Shown: piece by piece, positions 21,847 through 30,898 of the stretch | Layout of the letters: each line of letters opens with the position of its first letter | Position numbering within the stretch: the first letter of the stretch is position 1 | NCBI GenBank assembly: GCA_016707895.1 | Contig: JADJGV010000019.1 | Span: 62,001 to 126,000, forward strand | Source: Myxococcales bacterium | GTDB taxonomy: Bacteria; Myxococcota_A; Polyangia; Haliangiales; Haliangiaceae | Length of the DNA stretch: 64,000 nt | Reading direction: 5' to 3' | Made by a program: the position numbers and the translations under genes | The notes under the pieces: model-generated | Database searches by the model: none | What the model saw: the letters and a program-made list of their open reading frames with translations, nothing else | What the model was told of the DNA's origin: nothing

Positions 21847-22461
21847 GTGCGCCCCGCCCTGCTCCGTGCCTCGCTCCCCGCGCTCGCCGCGCTCGCGCTG
21901 GTGGCCGCGACGCCGCCGGCCCTCGCCGGCAAGCCCAAGCGCTACCACATCGAGTTGATCGAGGTCACCACGACCGCGGGCCTGCCGGCCGAGACCGCCG
22001 ACGCGCTGCCGGTGTGCACCGCCGAGTGGACCAAGATCCTCGCGGCCCACCCGCAGATGGCGACGCTCGACGGCGCGCCCGACGCCAAGGTCGACGTCAA
22101 GAAGTTCAAGAAGTGGCTGGCCAAGAAGAAGATCGCCGGCGCCTACCGCATGAACGTCGAGATCACCTCGTACGAGGAGTCGCTCGACGACAAGGACGCG
22201 GCGGTCAACCAGGAGAAGCGCCTGACGGTGCGCCTGGCCCTGCGCACCTTCGGCGAGACCTTCCCCGAGCGGATCATGGGCTTCGCCGCCGAGGGCTCGG
22301 CGACGATCAAGGTCGACGTCGGCAAGAAGCTGCGCGCGGCCGACCGCACGTTCGCGATCAAGTCGGCCTGCGAGGGCGCGGTCGGCGACGCGATGGCGGC
22401 GTCGCTGACCAAGCTGGCGCTGCCGCCCCCGCCGTCGGCGCCCAAGCCAAAAAAACGGTAG
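21847..22461 (+). CDS. Secreted protein of unknown function
   Basis: A 204-residue protein starting at GTG 21847, with signal peptide ALLRASLPALAALALVAATPPALA cut before GKPK shown here only by its ends: it begins RPALLRAS and is cleaved after ALA. The mature part is Lys-rich for this genome (KFKKWLAKKKIAGAYR) and mixes strands and helices. The strand YRMNVEITSYEESL and the pattern RLTVRLALRTFGETFP suggest a small alpha/beta domain. It ends in a Pro/Lys tail. I do not recognise the family. The GH113-like gene starts 74 bp downstream on the same strand. Confidence 0.6.
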   Translation: MRPALLRASLPALAALALVAATPPALAGKPKRYHIELIEVTTTAGLPAETADALPVCTAEWTKILAAHPQMATLDGAPDAKVDVKKFKKWLAKKKIAGAYRMNVEITSYEESLDDKDAAVNQEKRLTVRLALRTFGETFPERIMGFAAEGSATIKVDVGKKLRAADRTFAIKSACEGAVGDAMAASLTKLALPPPPSAPKPKKR

Positions 22462-22535
22462 CGGGTCCGGCCGGCGATCCGCGACCCGACTGCCCCGACG
22501 CCGTCGCGCCCGGCCCGGCGCCGCCCCACCCCGGC

Positions 22536-23441
22536 GTGGCGCTGGGCCTGTGGGCGCCGATCGATCGCGCCGCGCTGGCCCGCGCGCTCGACGAGATCGC
22601 CGCGCTCGGCGCGACCGACGTCGCGCTGGTGATGGCGTGGCGCCAGCGCGACGTGACCTCGACCGCGGTGGCCGCCGGCGCCGGCAGCGCCACCGACGAC
22701 GACGTCGCCGCGGCGCTCGACCTGGCCGCCGCGCGCGGGCTGGCAGCGACGCTGTTCCCGATCGTGATCCTCGACGTCGTCGCCCCCGGGCAGTGGCGCG
22801 GCACGCTGGCGCCGGCCGACGTCGACGCGTGGTGGCAGAGCTACGAGCGCTACATCACCCACGCCGCCGGGCTGGCCGCCGCCCACGGGGCCGCCGCGCT
22901 GGTGGTCGGCTCGGAGCTCGGCTCGACCGAGCACTGGCGCGAGCGCTGGTACCACCTGATCAGCCGGGTCCGCCGCACGTTCAAGGGCCGGCTCCTGTAC
23001 AGCGCCAACTGGGATCACTGGCAGGAGGTGTCGTTCTGGGATCGCCTCGACGGCCTCGGCGTCACCGGCTACTTCGAGCTGACCCAGCGCGACGACGCCG
23101 ACGTCGCGACGCTCACCGCCGCGTGGCGCGCCGCCCGCCGCGAGCTGGCCGCCGCCGCCACCGCGCGCAAGCTGCCGCTGTGGCTGACCGAGGTCGGCTA
23201 CGTGTCGCGCGACGGCGCCACCCGCGCGCCGTGGGACTACCTGCGCGGCACCGCGATCGATCTCGAGGAGCAGCGCCGCGCGTTCGCCGCGCTGGCCGCC
23301 GCGTGGGCCGGCGAGCCGGCGCTGGCCGGGCTGTTCGTCTGGGAGTGGAGCGGCGCCGGCGGCGCCGACGACGGCGGCTACACGCCGCGCGGCAAGCCCG
23401 CCGCGTGCGAGCTGCGCGCCTGGTTCGCCGCGCGGCCGTAG
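22536..23441 (+). CDS. GH113-like glycoside hydrolase (TIM barrel)
   Basis: A 301-residue protein. VALGLWAPIDRAALARALDE opens a TIM barrel. LVVGSELGSTEHWRERW (about residues 126-142) carries the probable acid/base Glu, LLYSANWDHW the following strand, and LWLTEVGYVSRDG (about 215-227) the probable nucleophile Glu. This arrangement matches clan GH-A family GH113, which includes beta-mannanases. GTG 22536 is the first possible start in frame after the previous stop, but the reading frame stays open far upstream through the preceding gene. A lost signal sequence or a frameshift near 22450 is therefore possible. No signal peptide is seen with the chosen start. Confidence 0.75.
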   Translation: MALGLWAPIDRAALARALDEIAALGATDVALVMAWRQRDVTSTAVAAGAGSATDDDVAAALDLAAARGLAATLFPIVILDVVAPGQWRGTLAPADVDAWWQSYERYITHAAGLAAAHGAAALVVGSELGSTEHWRERWYHLISRVRRTFKGRLLYSANWDHWQEVSFWDRLDGLGVTGYFELTQRDDADVATLTAAWRAARRELAAAATARKLPLWLTEVGYVSRDGATRAPWDYLRGTAIDLEEQRRAFAALAAAWAGEPALAGLFVWEWSGAGGADDGGYTPRGKPAACELRAWFAARP

Positions 23442-23451
23442 CGCCCCGCCC

Positions 23452-24684
23452 TCACACGAAGCGGTTCGAGGGGACCGGCCCGCCGGCCCACCACCGCTCG
23501 CGCGGTCCGGGTTCCGGACGTCCCACCGCGGCCGCGAGCGCCACCGCCGCGGCGCGCTCCTCCGCCGGCTCGCGATCGTCGGCCACCAGCATCAGCGCCA
23601 GCGCGGCGACGTCGTCGGTGGCCCACGGGCCGAGCGACTGGTGCACGAGCCCGACCAGGTCGGGCGCGATCGGGAAGTCGGCGGTCCAGCAGCCGGCGTG
23701 GGCGTAGACCAGCTGGTCGGCCCGGCGCTCGCGCAGGCGCTCGATCGTCGGGCCGTCGAGCGCGTCGAGGCGGTGCGCGACCACCAGCCCCGGCGCCGGC
23801 GCGCCGACCATCGGCCACGGCGCGAGCGGCACGCCCAGCCGCGCGGCGGCGGCGGCGGCGACCAGCTCGTGGCCCGGGCCCGGCGGCGCGTAGACGCACG
23901 GCGGCCGCCAGCCCCACGCCGCCAGCACCGCCGCGAGGTGGGCCAGGCCGTCGGCGCACAGCGCCGGCGCGTCCTGCAGCCACGCGTACCGACCGCGCAT
24001 CGGATCGTCGAGGCCGTGGGGCGAGCGGTGCAACAACAGCCCGCCGTGGATCACGTAGTGCCAGCCGCGCAGGTCGCGATCGTCGAGCGGCGTCGTCGGC
24101 GTCACGCGATCGGCGCGGGCCACCAGCCGCGCGATCCGCTCGGCCATCACCGCCTGCTCGGGCGTCGGCGCGATCCACGGCCCGCGCGATCGCGCGACGC
24201 CGAGGTCGCCGCTCATCGCCGCGTTCCACGCGTACAGGTAGCGGCACAAGAAGCTCTGCGCGATCAGGCCGGGCTCCCGCTCGAGCGCCGCCCGCGCGCC
24301 GCCGTGGCGCAGGTCGCGCTCGAGCGCCGCGCACAGCTCGGTCACCACCGCCTCCGAGCCCGGGGCCCGGGCGTGGGCCTGGGCCAGCACGGTCGCCGCG
24401 ATCGCCGGCTGCCCCGCCTCGATCAGGTGGTAGCCGAGATCGTAGAGGCCGTCGACGTCGTCGGGCTCGACCGACGCGTGCGCCACCCGCGCCGCCAGCT
24501 CGCCGTCGCCGAGCGCGACGACGATCCGGGCCAGCACGCCGAGCGCCGCCGCCAGGTCCGCGGGGGACAGCTCGACCGGGTAGCGCAGCGCCCAGCGGAA
24601 GCCAGTGAACGCCGCCGCCGGATCGCCCGCCGCCAGCTGCGCCAGCGCGGCGGCCTCGAGCGCCGCGTACTCGTCGGGGCTCAT
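23452..24684 (-). CDS. Unknown protein with N-terminal TPR-like repeats
   Basis: A 410-residue soluble protein. About the first 130 residues are TPR-like helices (LAQLAAGDPAAAFTGFRWAL, LYDLGYHLIEAGQPAIAATV). The rest looks like an alpha/beta domain with VYAPPGPGHELVAAAAAARL, which resembles a phosphoribosyltransferase-type nucleotide loop, although no diagnostic motif is complete. It lies 13 bp after the SDR gene, so they are probably cotranscribed. It ends 10 bp from the convergent GH113-like gene. The function is unknown. Confidence 0.55.
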   Translation of the reverse strand: MSPDEYAALEAAALAQLAAGDPAAAFTGFRWALRYPVELSPADLAAALGVLARIVVALGDGELAARVAHASVEPDDVDGLYDLGYHLIEAGQPAIAATVLAQAHARAPGSEAVVTELCAALERDLRHGGARAALEREPGLIAQSFLCRYLYAWNAAMSGDLGVARSRGPWIAPTPEQAVMAERIARLVARADRVTPTTPLDDRDLRGWHYVIHGGLLLHRSPHGLDDPMRGRYAWLQDAPALCADGLAHLAAVLAAWGWRPPCVYAPPGPGHELVAAAAAARLGVPLAPWPMVGAPAPGLVVAHRLDALDGPTIERLRERRADQLVYAHAGCWTADFPIAPDLVGLVHQSLGPWATDDVAALALMLVADDREPAEERAAAVALAAAVGRPEPGPRERWWAGGPVPSNRFV

Positions 24685-24697
24685 CGCGGCGCCGGGA

Positions 24698-25522
24698 TCA
24701 GGCCTCGACCGGCAGGCCGGCGAACGCCAGCGTCGCCGCGCGCAGCGCCGCCCGCACCGCCGGATCCTTGGCCGACGCGCTGGGCGGCGTCGGCACGCCC
24801 TCGTTGTAATAGGTGCCGCTCGGCTCGGCGATGGTCTCGGCGGTGGCCAGCTTGACGATCGTCGCGGCCCCCTGGCTGACGCCGGCGCCGCGCATGCCGG
24901 CGAAGCCGTCGCGCAGCAGCTTGGTCGAGATCACGCCGGGGTGCAGCGCGTACGCGGCGAGCACCGTGGGATCGTGGGCGGCGGCCAGGTCGAGCGCGTG
25001 CATCAGGTTGGCGAGCTTCGACTGCGCGTACGCCGCGTAGCCGGTGTACGCCCCCGCCAGCGACAGATCGTCGAGGTGGATCCGGCCGCGGGTGTGCGCC
25101 ACCGACGACACCACGATGACCCGCGCCGGCGCCGACGCGAGCAGCCGCTCGTGCAGCAGCTCGGTCAGGAGCACGTGGCCGACGTGGTTCACCGCCAGCG
25201 TCGCCTCGAGCCCGTCGGCCACCAGCACCCGCTCGTTGGCGTAGATGCCGGCGTTGCACACCAGCACGTCGAGCCGATCGACCGCGGCCAGCACGTCGGC
25301 CGCGCCGCGGCGCACCGTCGAGAACGACCCGAGGTCGAAGGACACGCCGTGGACGTCGGCGCCGGGGACGGCGGCGGTCAGCTCGGCCAGCGCGGCCTCG
25401 ACCTTGGGGCGGTTGCGGCCGTGGATCACCACCCGCAGCCCGGCCTTGGCCAGGGCCAGCGCGGTCGCCTTGCCGATGCCATCGGTGGAGCCGGTGACGA
25501 GCGCGGTGCGCGGAGCAGCCAT
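24698..25522 (-). CDS. Short-chain dehydrogenase/reductase (retinol-dehydrogenase-like)
   Basis: A 274-residue NAD(P)-dependent oxidoreductase. TGSTDGIGKATALALA (residues about 10-25) is the Rossmann TGxxxGxG loop. HGRNRPK right after strand 2 suggests NADP preference. NAGIY is the structural NAG motif, VSSVAHTRG supplies the catalytic Ser, and YAAYAQSKLAN the catalytic Tyr and Lys. The overall pattern, with a late GTYYNEG motif, resembles the RDH/WW-domain-oxidoreductase branch. The substrate is unknown. TACAAA lies 7 nt before the ATG. The TPR-like gene follows after 13 bp. Confidence 0.9.
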   Translation of the reverse strand: MAAPRTALVTGSTDGIGKATALALAKAGLRVVIHGRNRPKVEAALAELTAAVPGADVHGVSFDLGSFSTVRRGAADVLAAVDRLDVLVCNAGIYANERVLVADGLEATLAVNHVGHVLLTELLHERLLASAPARVIVVSSVAHTRGRIHLDDLSLAGAYTGYAAYAQSKLANLMHALDLAAAHDPTVLAAYALHPGVISTKLLRDGFAGMRGAGVSQGAATIVKLATAETIAEPSGTYYNEGVPTPPSASAKDPAVRAALRAATLAFAGLPVEA

Positions 25523-25563
25523 GGCGGCGTTTGTACCATCGCCGGCCGCGGCGCGGGCGGGGC

Positions 25564-26985
25564 TCACCGCGGGGCGATCGGCGGCCGCGGGCGCAGCGGC
25601 CGCGGCGGCCGCGGCAGCGCCGGCTCGGGCACGCCACGCGCCAGCGCGGCCTCGTCGGCGACCAGCCCGGTCCACGCCTGCACCCGCGCGAGCACCGCCG
25701 CGCGATCGCTGGCGGTGAGCTCGCCGACGCCGGCGCCGTGGGGCGCGCCCGGCGCCACCACCCGCAGCACCTCGGGGCGGGCGCCGGGATCGAACATGCC
25801 GCCCGACCACGGATCCCACTCGCCGTACAGCAAGACGATGCGCTCGCCCGAGGTCGCCACCCACGCCGCGACGTCGTCCATCGCGGCGCGCTCGTACGGC
25901 GGCCGGGTCACGCCCTGCGGGTACGCGCCGTCGTACGCGTCGGCCGGGAACAGCATCAGCCCGGTCAGGTGCTCGTCCATCGTGCCCGGGTAGCCGAGCT
26001 CGACCTCGGCCTGGTAGTAGTACGCCTCGAACTCGGCGAGGTTGGCGTCGGCGGAGCTGCCGACCTCCGACACCACCTGCAGGAAGGCGAACAGCTCGTC
26101 GTCGGTCGCGGTCACCGCCGGGATGCCGGCGCAGCCGTCGGCGCCGACGTACTGCCAGAACGCCCACTCCAGGCTGATCACCGCCGACTCGACCGCCGCC
26201 GGCAGGTCGATCCGGGTGTAGCTGCGCCCCTCCTGGGTCGCCTCGGCGCCGGCCAGCGTCTGCAGCGCGGCGCGCCGGTTGGTCAGCATCTCGACCTGGA
26301 TCGCGCGCAGGCGCGCCTTGCAGTCGGCCGGGCCGATGCCCTCGAGGTACGGCTCGTAGCGGTAGTCGGGGGCCGCGAACGAGATCGGCGCGACGTAGGC
26401 CAGCGTCACGTCGACGTCGTCGGGCCAGAACCGCCGGTGGTAGATCGACGTCATCCCGCCCTTCGACGCGCCGGTCTCGAGGAACGCGCCGGCGTAGAGC
26501 CGGTGCATGACGGTGGCGATGACGTGGTGGTCGGCGGCGGCCTGCTCGATCGTCAGCGACGCCCAGTCGGCGATCGCCGCCGGCCGCGAGGTGCGGAAGA
26601 ACCGGTGCTCGATGACCAGCTGGTTGGCGTGGTAGAGGCGCGTCACCTCCCCCGGGTAGTCGTAGTACCAGTTGCCGTAGCCGGTGTGCAGCAGCACCAT
26701 CGGCGCGGTCGGATCGCGGTGGATCAGCGTGGCGTACTGCCGGAACGTCCCGCGCTCGGGGTGGGCGTGATCGATCGGCTGGGTGAACCAGATCTCGAAG
26801 AAGCGGTAGCCGGCGCGCGACGTGGGCCGCTCGAAGACGTCGGCGATCTCGGGCTGGGCCTGCAGCTGCGCCAGGATGTCGCCGGCGGTCGGGGCGTCGA
26901 TCGGCGCCGGGCCGTCGTCGCCGCCGCAGGCCGCGCCCAGCGTCAGGGCGGCCAGCACCAGCGCGGTCAGGGAGGTGCGTCGCAT
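25564..26985 (-). CDS. S37/PS-10-like secreted serine aminopeptidase, lipoprotein
   Basis: A 473-residue alpha/beta-hydrolase. The signal peptide ends in lipobox GAAC (Cys at about residue 20). RFFEIWFTQPIDHAHPERG is the typical opening of S28/S37 peptidases. TGASKGGMTSIYHRRFWP holds the nucleophile Ser in G-x-S-x-G-G context, GEWDPWSGG the Asp, and APHGAGV the His. The family includes the Streptomyces prolyl tripeptidyl aminopeptidase, which releases short peptides from the N-terminus of proteins. Lipidation suggests it works on the cell surface or in the periplasm. ATG 26985 is chosen because it places the lipobox properly; an ATG at 26997 adds four residues and is also possible. Confidence 0.85.
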   Translation of the reverse strand: MRRTSLTALVLAALTLGAACGGDDGPAPIDAPTAGDILAQLQAQPEIADVFERPTSRAGYRFFEIWFTQPIDHAHPERGTFRQYATLIHRDPTAPMVLLHTGYGNWYYDYPGEVTRLYHANQLVIEHRFFRTSRPAAIADWASLTIEQAAADHHVIATVMHRLYAGAFLETGASKGGMTSIYHRRFWPDDVDVTLAYVAPISFAAPDYRYEPYLEGIGPADCKARLRAIQVEMLTNRRAALQTLAGAEATQEGRSYTRIDLPAAVESAVISLEWAFWQYVGADGCAGIPAVTATDDELFAFLQVVSEVGSSADANLAEFEAYYYQAEVELGYPGTMDEHLTGLMLFPADAYDGAYPQGVTRPPYERAAMDDVAAWVATSGERIVLLYGEWDPWSGGMFDPGARPEVLRVVAPGAPHGAGVGELTASDRAAVLARVQAWTGLVADEAALARGVPEPALPRPPRPLRPRPPIAPR

Positions 26986-27102
26986 GCCCGGCAGCATCGC
27001 ACGCCCCGACCCGGGGCCAGCCGGCGGTCGCCGGGGCGGTGGCCTGCGTCACGGCCGACGACGGCTTGCGCCGGCGCACGATTCTCGGTACGTGTCCCCC
27101 CC

Positions 27103-28197
<1,095 letters not shown>

Positions 28198-28253
28198 CCG
28201 GCGGTTCGTCGCCGAGCTTCCCCTGGACCGCGCGCCGCGGATCCCGTCCCCGC

Positions 28254-29333
28254 TCACGGATCGGGGTGCGTATCCGGTCGCCCGGTGTGCCCGATGATCC
28301 GCCACGGCGTGCGCTTCAGGATGCGGCCCAGCTCCTTGGCGTCCTCGGGGAACTCGGGGTCGTTGGCCAGCCGCGCCAGGCTGCCCTCGCCGCGGGCCAG
28401 GATCGCCAGCAGGCCGCGGGCGTTGGCGACCAGCGCCTGGGCCCGCGCCAGCTGACGATCGGCGTCGGCCAGCACCGCGCGGATGCGCGCCAGCGCGGCC
28501 GGCGCGACGCGATCGGCGAGCCCGCGCACGCGCGCCAGCTCGGCGCCCAGCCGATCGGCGGCGACCGTCATCAGCTCGACCTGGGCGCGGACGTGGCCCA
28601 GCGTGGCCTCGGCGCGCGCGGCCAGCGCGGCCAGCGCGGCCGGATCGACCCCGGCGGCGTCGAGCTCGTCGCCCAGCGCCTGGGCCTCGGCGATCGTCGC
28701 GCGGACGTGGCGGGCCAGCTCGCCGAACGCGCCCGGGGTCGGCTCGGCCGCCTCGAGCGTGGCCGCCAGCTGGAGCAGCGCGGCCTTCACCGCCCGGGCC
28801 TCGGGGCCGATCTCGTCGAAGAAGCGCCGCGACACCATCAGGTTGTCCCAGGTGCGCTGCAGCGCGCGATCGATCAGCGGCGGATCGACGCCGCGCACCA
28901 TCGCGCCGGCGGCGATCGGCGCGGCCGGCGCGGCGCCGGCGGGCGGCGGCCCCAGCTCGAGGTAGCGGCTCGACAGGAAGCCCTTCGACGAGATGAACAC
29001 CTCGGCGTTGGCGGCCCAGCGCCGGCGGCCGCGCGCGGTGAGGCGCACGCCGACCACCGCCCCGCCGACGCCGACCAGCGGGTGCCCGGGCGGCAGGCCG
29101 TCGATCGACACCGGCGTGATGCTCTCGATCCGGCCGATCGGCGAGCCGGCGACGATCACCGGCGCGCCCTCCTTGAGCGCGCCGACGTGGGCGAACGCCA
29201 CCTCGACCCGATCGCCGCCGCCGAACGACAGCCGCGGCCAGATCGCCAGCACGAACACCACCGCCAGCACCAGGAACGCCAGCACCGCGGTGCCCACCGC
29301 CAGCTGCGCGCGCGGCTCGCCCCCGGGGGTCAC
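28254..29333 (-). CDS. MCE/MlaD-family protein, second of a pair
   Basis: A 359-residue protein with one N-terminal membrane anchor (VGTAVLAFLVLAVVFVLAIW). Residues about 40-130 form the MCE domain (VEVAFAHVGALKEGAPVIVAG, GRIESITPV, VFISSKGFLSSRYLELG). A long helical region of Ala, Leu and Arg heptads follows. MCE proteins form hexameric rings or tubes that move lipids between the inner and outer membrane, usually with an MlaE permease and MlaF ATPase, which are not in this window. The GTG start lies one base after the stop of the other MCE gene, so the two are coupled. Confidence 0.85.
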   Translation of the reverse strand: MTPGGEPRAQLAVGTAVLAFLVLAVVFVLAIWPRLSFGGGDRVEVAFAHVGALKEGAPVIVAGSPIGRIESITPVSIDGLPPGHPLVGVGGAVVGVRLTARGRRRWAANAEVFISSKGFLSSRYLELGPPPAGAAPAAPIAAGAMVRGVDPPLIDRALQRTWDNLMVSRRFFDEIGPEARAVKAALLQLAATLEAAEPTPGAFGELARHVRATIAEAQALGDELDAAGVDPAALAALAARAEATLGHVRAQVELMTVAADRLGAELARVRGLADRVAPAALARIRAVLADADRQLARAQALVANARGLLAILARGEGSLARLANDPEFPEDAKELGRILKRTPWRIIGHTGRPDTHPDP

Positions 29334-29334
29334 G

Positions 29335-30351
29335 TCACTCCTTCCAGAAGAACTTCCACGGGTTGCGCTTGAGGTCGCGCAACAGCTCGCGCACGTCGAG
29401 GTAGACGTCGTCCTTGACCAGCAGCGCGCCGGCGGTGCCCTTGCCCTTGCGCAGGTCGGTCACCATGCCGTCGACGTTGTCGATCAGCCCGCCGGCCTTG
29501 CCCACCGCGTCGGCCGCCTTGTCGGCGACGCCGATCGCGCGATCGACGCGATCCTCGGTGACGATGCCGGTGACCCGGCGCGCGTCGGTCATCAGCGCCA
29601 CCGCCTCGGGGGTCACCTTGTCGATCGCCTGGCGCCCGCTCACCAGCAGCGCGTCGGCGTCGTTGACCGTGCGCGCCAGGGCCCGGCCGTCGACCGAGGC
29701 GTTGAGCTTGGTCAGGGTCTGGGTGGCCTGATCGGCCAGCCCGGTCGACGACGCGATCAGCTTGCCCAGCTGGGCCTTGTTGTCGCGCAACAGCTCGTCG
29801 GCCGACGCCACCGCGCTGGCGCTGTTGCGCAGCAGGTTCTTGATGACGTCCTTGTCCTCGGTCAGCACCTGCGACAGCGAGTCGAGCACGTCGTACAGCC
29901 GCGACAGCACCAGGTCGGTGCGCGGCGGGTTGCGGCCCAGCCGCTTGGAGCCCGGCGCCACCGGCGGGTGCTCCCAGTCGCGGCCGGGCACGATCTCGAC
30001 GTACTGCTCGCCGAGCACGCCGGCGGTGTTGACGAAGAACTCGGCGTCCTGGCGGATGCTGTCCTTGGCGCGATCCTCGACCCACACCGCCACCCGGACG
30101 TAGACCCGGCGGTTGGTCTCCGGGTCGAGCTTGCCGCCGAGGAAGCTCACGTCCTCGACCTTGCCGACCTTCATGCCGGCCACCTTCACCGGCGCGCCCG
30201 GCTGCAGGTTGCCGCTGTAGTCGTAGTCGACGTAGATCGTGTAGCCCGACGACAGCGACCAGTTGCCCAGCACGAACACGAAGCCGACCAGGACCGCCGC
30301 GGCGATCACCAGCATCAGCCCGACCTTCCACTCCAGGCCACGCTCGCGCAT
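29335..30351 (-). CDS. MCE/MlaD-family protein, first of a pair
   Basis: A 338-residue protein with an N-terminal anchor (VGLMLVIAAAVLVGFVFVLG). The MCE domain covers about residues 35-125 (YVDYDYSGNLQPGAPVKVAG, GKVEDVSFLG, FFVNTAGVLGEQYVEIVPG). A helical tail with heptad-like Leu/Val/Ala pattern extends to the C-terminus (KWKFFWKE-like basic-aromatic end: NPWKFFWKE). It is expected in the periplasm, anchored in the inner membrane, for lipid or hydrophobic-solute transport. Its ATG overlaps the upstream lipoprotein stop by one base, so three genes form one operon: lipoprotein, MCE, MCE. The order suggests the lipoprotein may be its outer-membrane partner. Confidence 0.87.
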   Translation of the reverse strand: MRERGLEWKVGLMLVIAAAVLVGFVFVLGNWSLSSGYTIYVDYDYSGNLQPGAPVKVAGMKVGKVEDVSFLGGKLDPETNRRVYVRVAVWVEDRAKDSIRQDAEFFVNTAGVLGEQYVEIVPGRDWEHPPVAPGSKRLGRNPPRTDLVLSRLYDVLDSLSQVLTEDKDVIKNLLRNSASAVASADELLRDNKAQLGKLIASSTGLADQATQTLTKLNASVDGRALARTVNDADALLVSGRQAIDKVTPEAVALMTDARRVTGIVTEDRVDRAIGVADKAADAVGKAGGLIDNVDGMVTDLRKGKGTAGALLVKDDVYLDVRELLRDLKRNPWKFFWKE

Positions 30352-30734
30352 CAGGCGTCCGGCGGGGCGTCGACCGGCTCGGCCGCGTCGATCGGCATGG
30401 CGTCGATCGGGGGCGCCGCGTCGATCGCCGGCGCGTCGATCGGGGTCGGCGCGTCGATCGGGGTCGGCGCGTCGATCGGGCGGGGCCCATCGGTGGTCGC
30501 CGCGTCGACGGCGGCCGCGTCGGTCGGATCAGCGTCGACGTCGGCGGCGTCGAGCTCGCGGGCGTCGACCGAGGTGGTGGCCGCGCACACGTGGGGCGAC
30601 ACGCCGAGGTTGCACACCAACCCGACGTCGCACTCCGACGACGACACGCACTCCTCGCCCGCCTGCTTGAGCGAACCGCCGCCACACCCCACCACCAGCG
30701 CGGTCAGGAACAGCAGTCTGGGTAGGCGTGACAT
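30351..30734 (-). CDS. Small Cys-containing lipoprotein with IDAP repeats
   Basis: A 127-residue protein. The signal peptide ends in lipobox VVGC (Cys at residue 17). Residues about 20-55 hold several Cys (ECVSSSECDVGLVCNLG, then VCAAT), a spacing like small disulfide-rich modules. The rest is a low-complexity tail of IDAP, TPIDAP and VDAxxxDA units. Such Asp/Ala/Pro tails are common in myxobacterial surface lipoproteins. The function is unknown. TAGGCT lies 7 nt before the ATG. It heads the three-gene MCE operon. Confidence 0.6.
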   Translation of the reverse strand: MSRLPRLLFLTALVVGCGGGSLKQAGEECVSSSECDVGLVCNLGVSPHVCAATTSVDARELDAADVDADPTDAAAVDAATTDGPRPIDAPTPIDAPTPIDAPAIDAAPPIDAMPIDAAEPVDAPPDA

Positions 30735-30741
30735 GGCTGCG

Positions 30742-30747
30742 AGCCTA
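30742..30747 (-). promoter_or_regulatory. Putative -10 hexamer (TAGGCT) 7 nt before ATG 30734
   Basis: The hexamer stands at near-leaderless spacing before the lipoprotein/MCE operon. It overlaps no stop codon. Confidence 0.45.
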
Positions 30748-30763
30748 CCCTAGATCCGGCCGC

Positions 30764-30818
30764 GGGGGCCCCACGTCTTGTGGGGGAGGGTCTTTGCGAA
30801 AGGCCCTCTCCAGGTCAC
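30764..30818. repeat. Intergenic hairpin repeat, copy 1
   Basis: A 55-bp unit that begins GGGGGCCCCACGTCTTGTGG and contains two hairpins: CCCCAC-GTCTT-GTGGGG, then GAGGGTCTTT-GCG-AAAGGCCCTC. The second has one T/G mismatch that still pairs as U-G in RNA. A near-identical copy lies 80 bp further on. Confidence 0.85.
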
Positions 30819-30843
30819 GCGCGTGCGCTCTCGCGTTTCGGGT

Positions 30844-30898
30844 GGGGGCCCCACGTCTTGTGGGGGAGGGGCTTTGCGAAAGCCCCTCTCCAGGTTAC
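30844..30898. terminator. Intergenic hairpin repeat, copy 2, at the stop codon of the MopE-motif lipoprotein
   Basis: Same 55-bp unit as copy 1. Its second hairpin is perfect: GAGGGGCTTT-GCG-AAAGCCCCTC (30866-30888). The TAA stop of the lipoprotein gene (30897-30895) lies inside the unit, so on the minus strand the hairpin follows the stop after 6 nt. This fits transcription termination, although no U-tract follows. Confidence 0.6.

Noticed and set aside
24698..27079. SDR fused to a long N-terminal region
   Set aside because: The upstream part is a shadow of the S37-like peptidase; ATG 25522 sits directly before the Rossmann motif.
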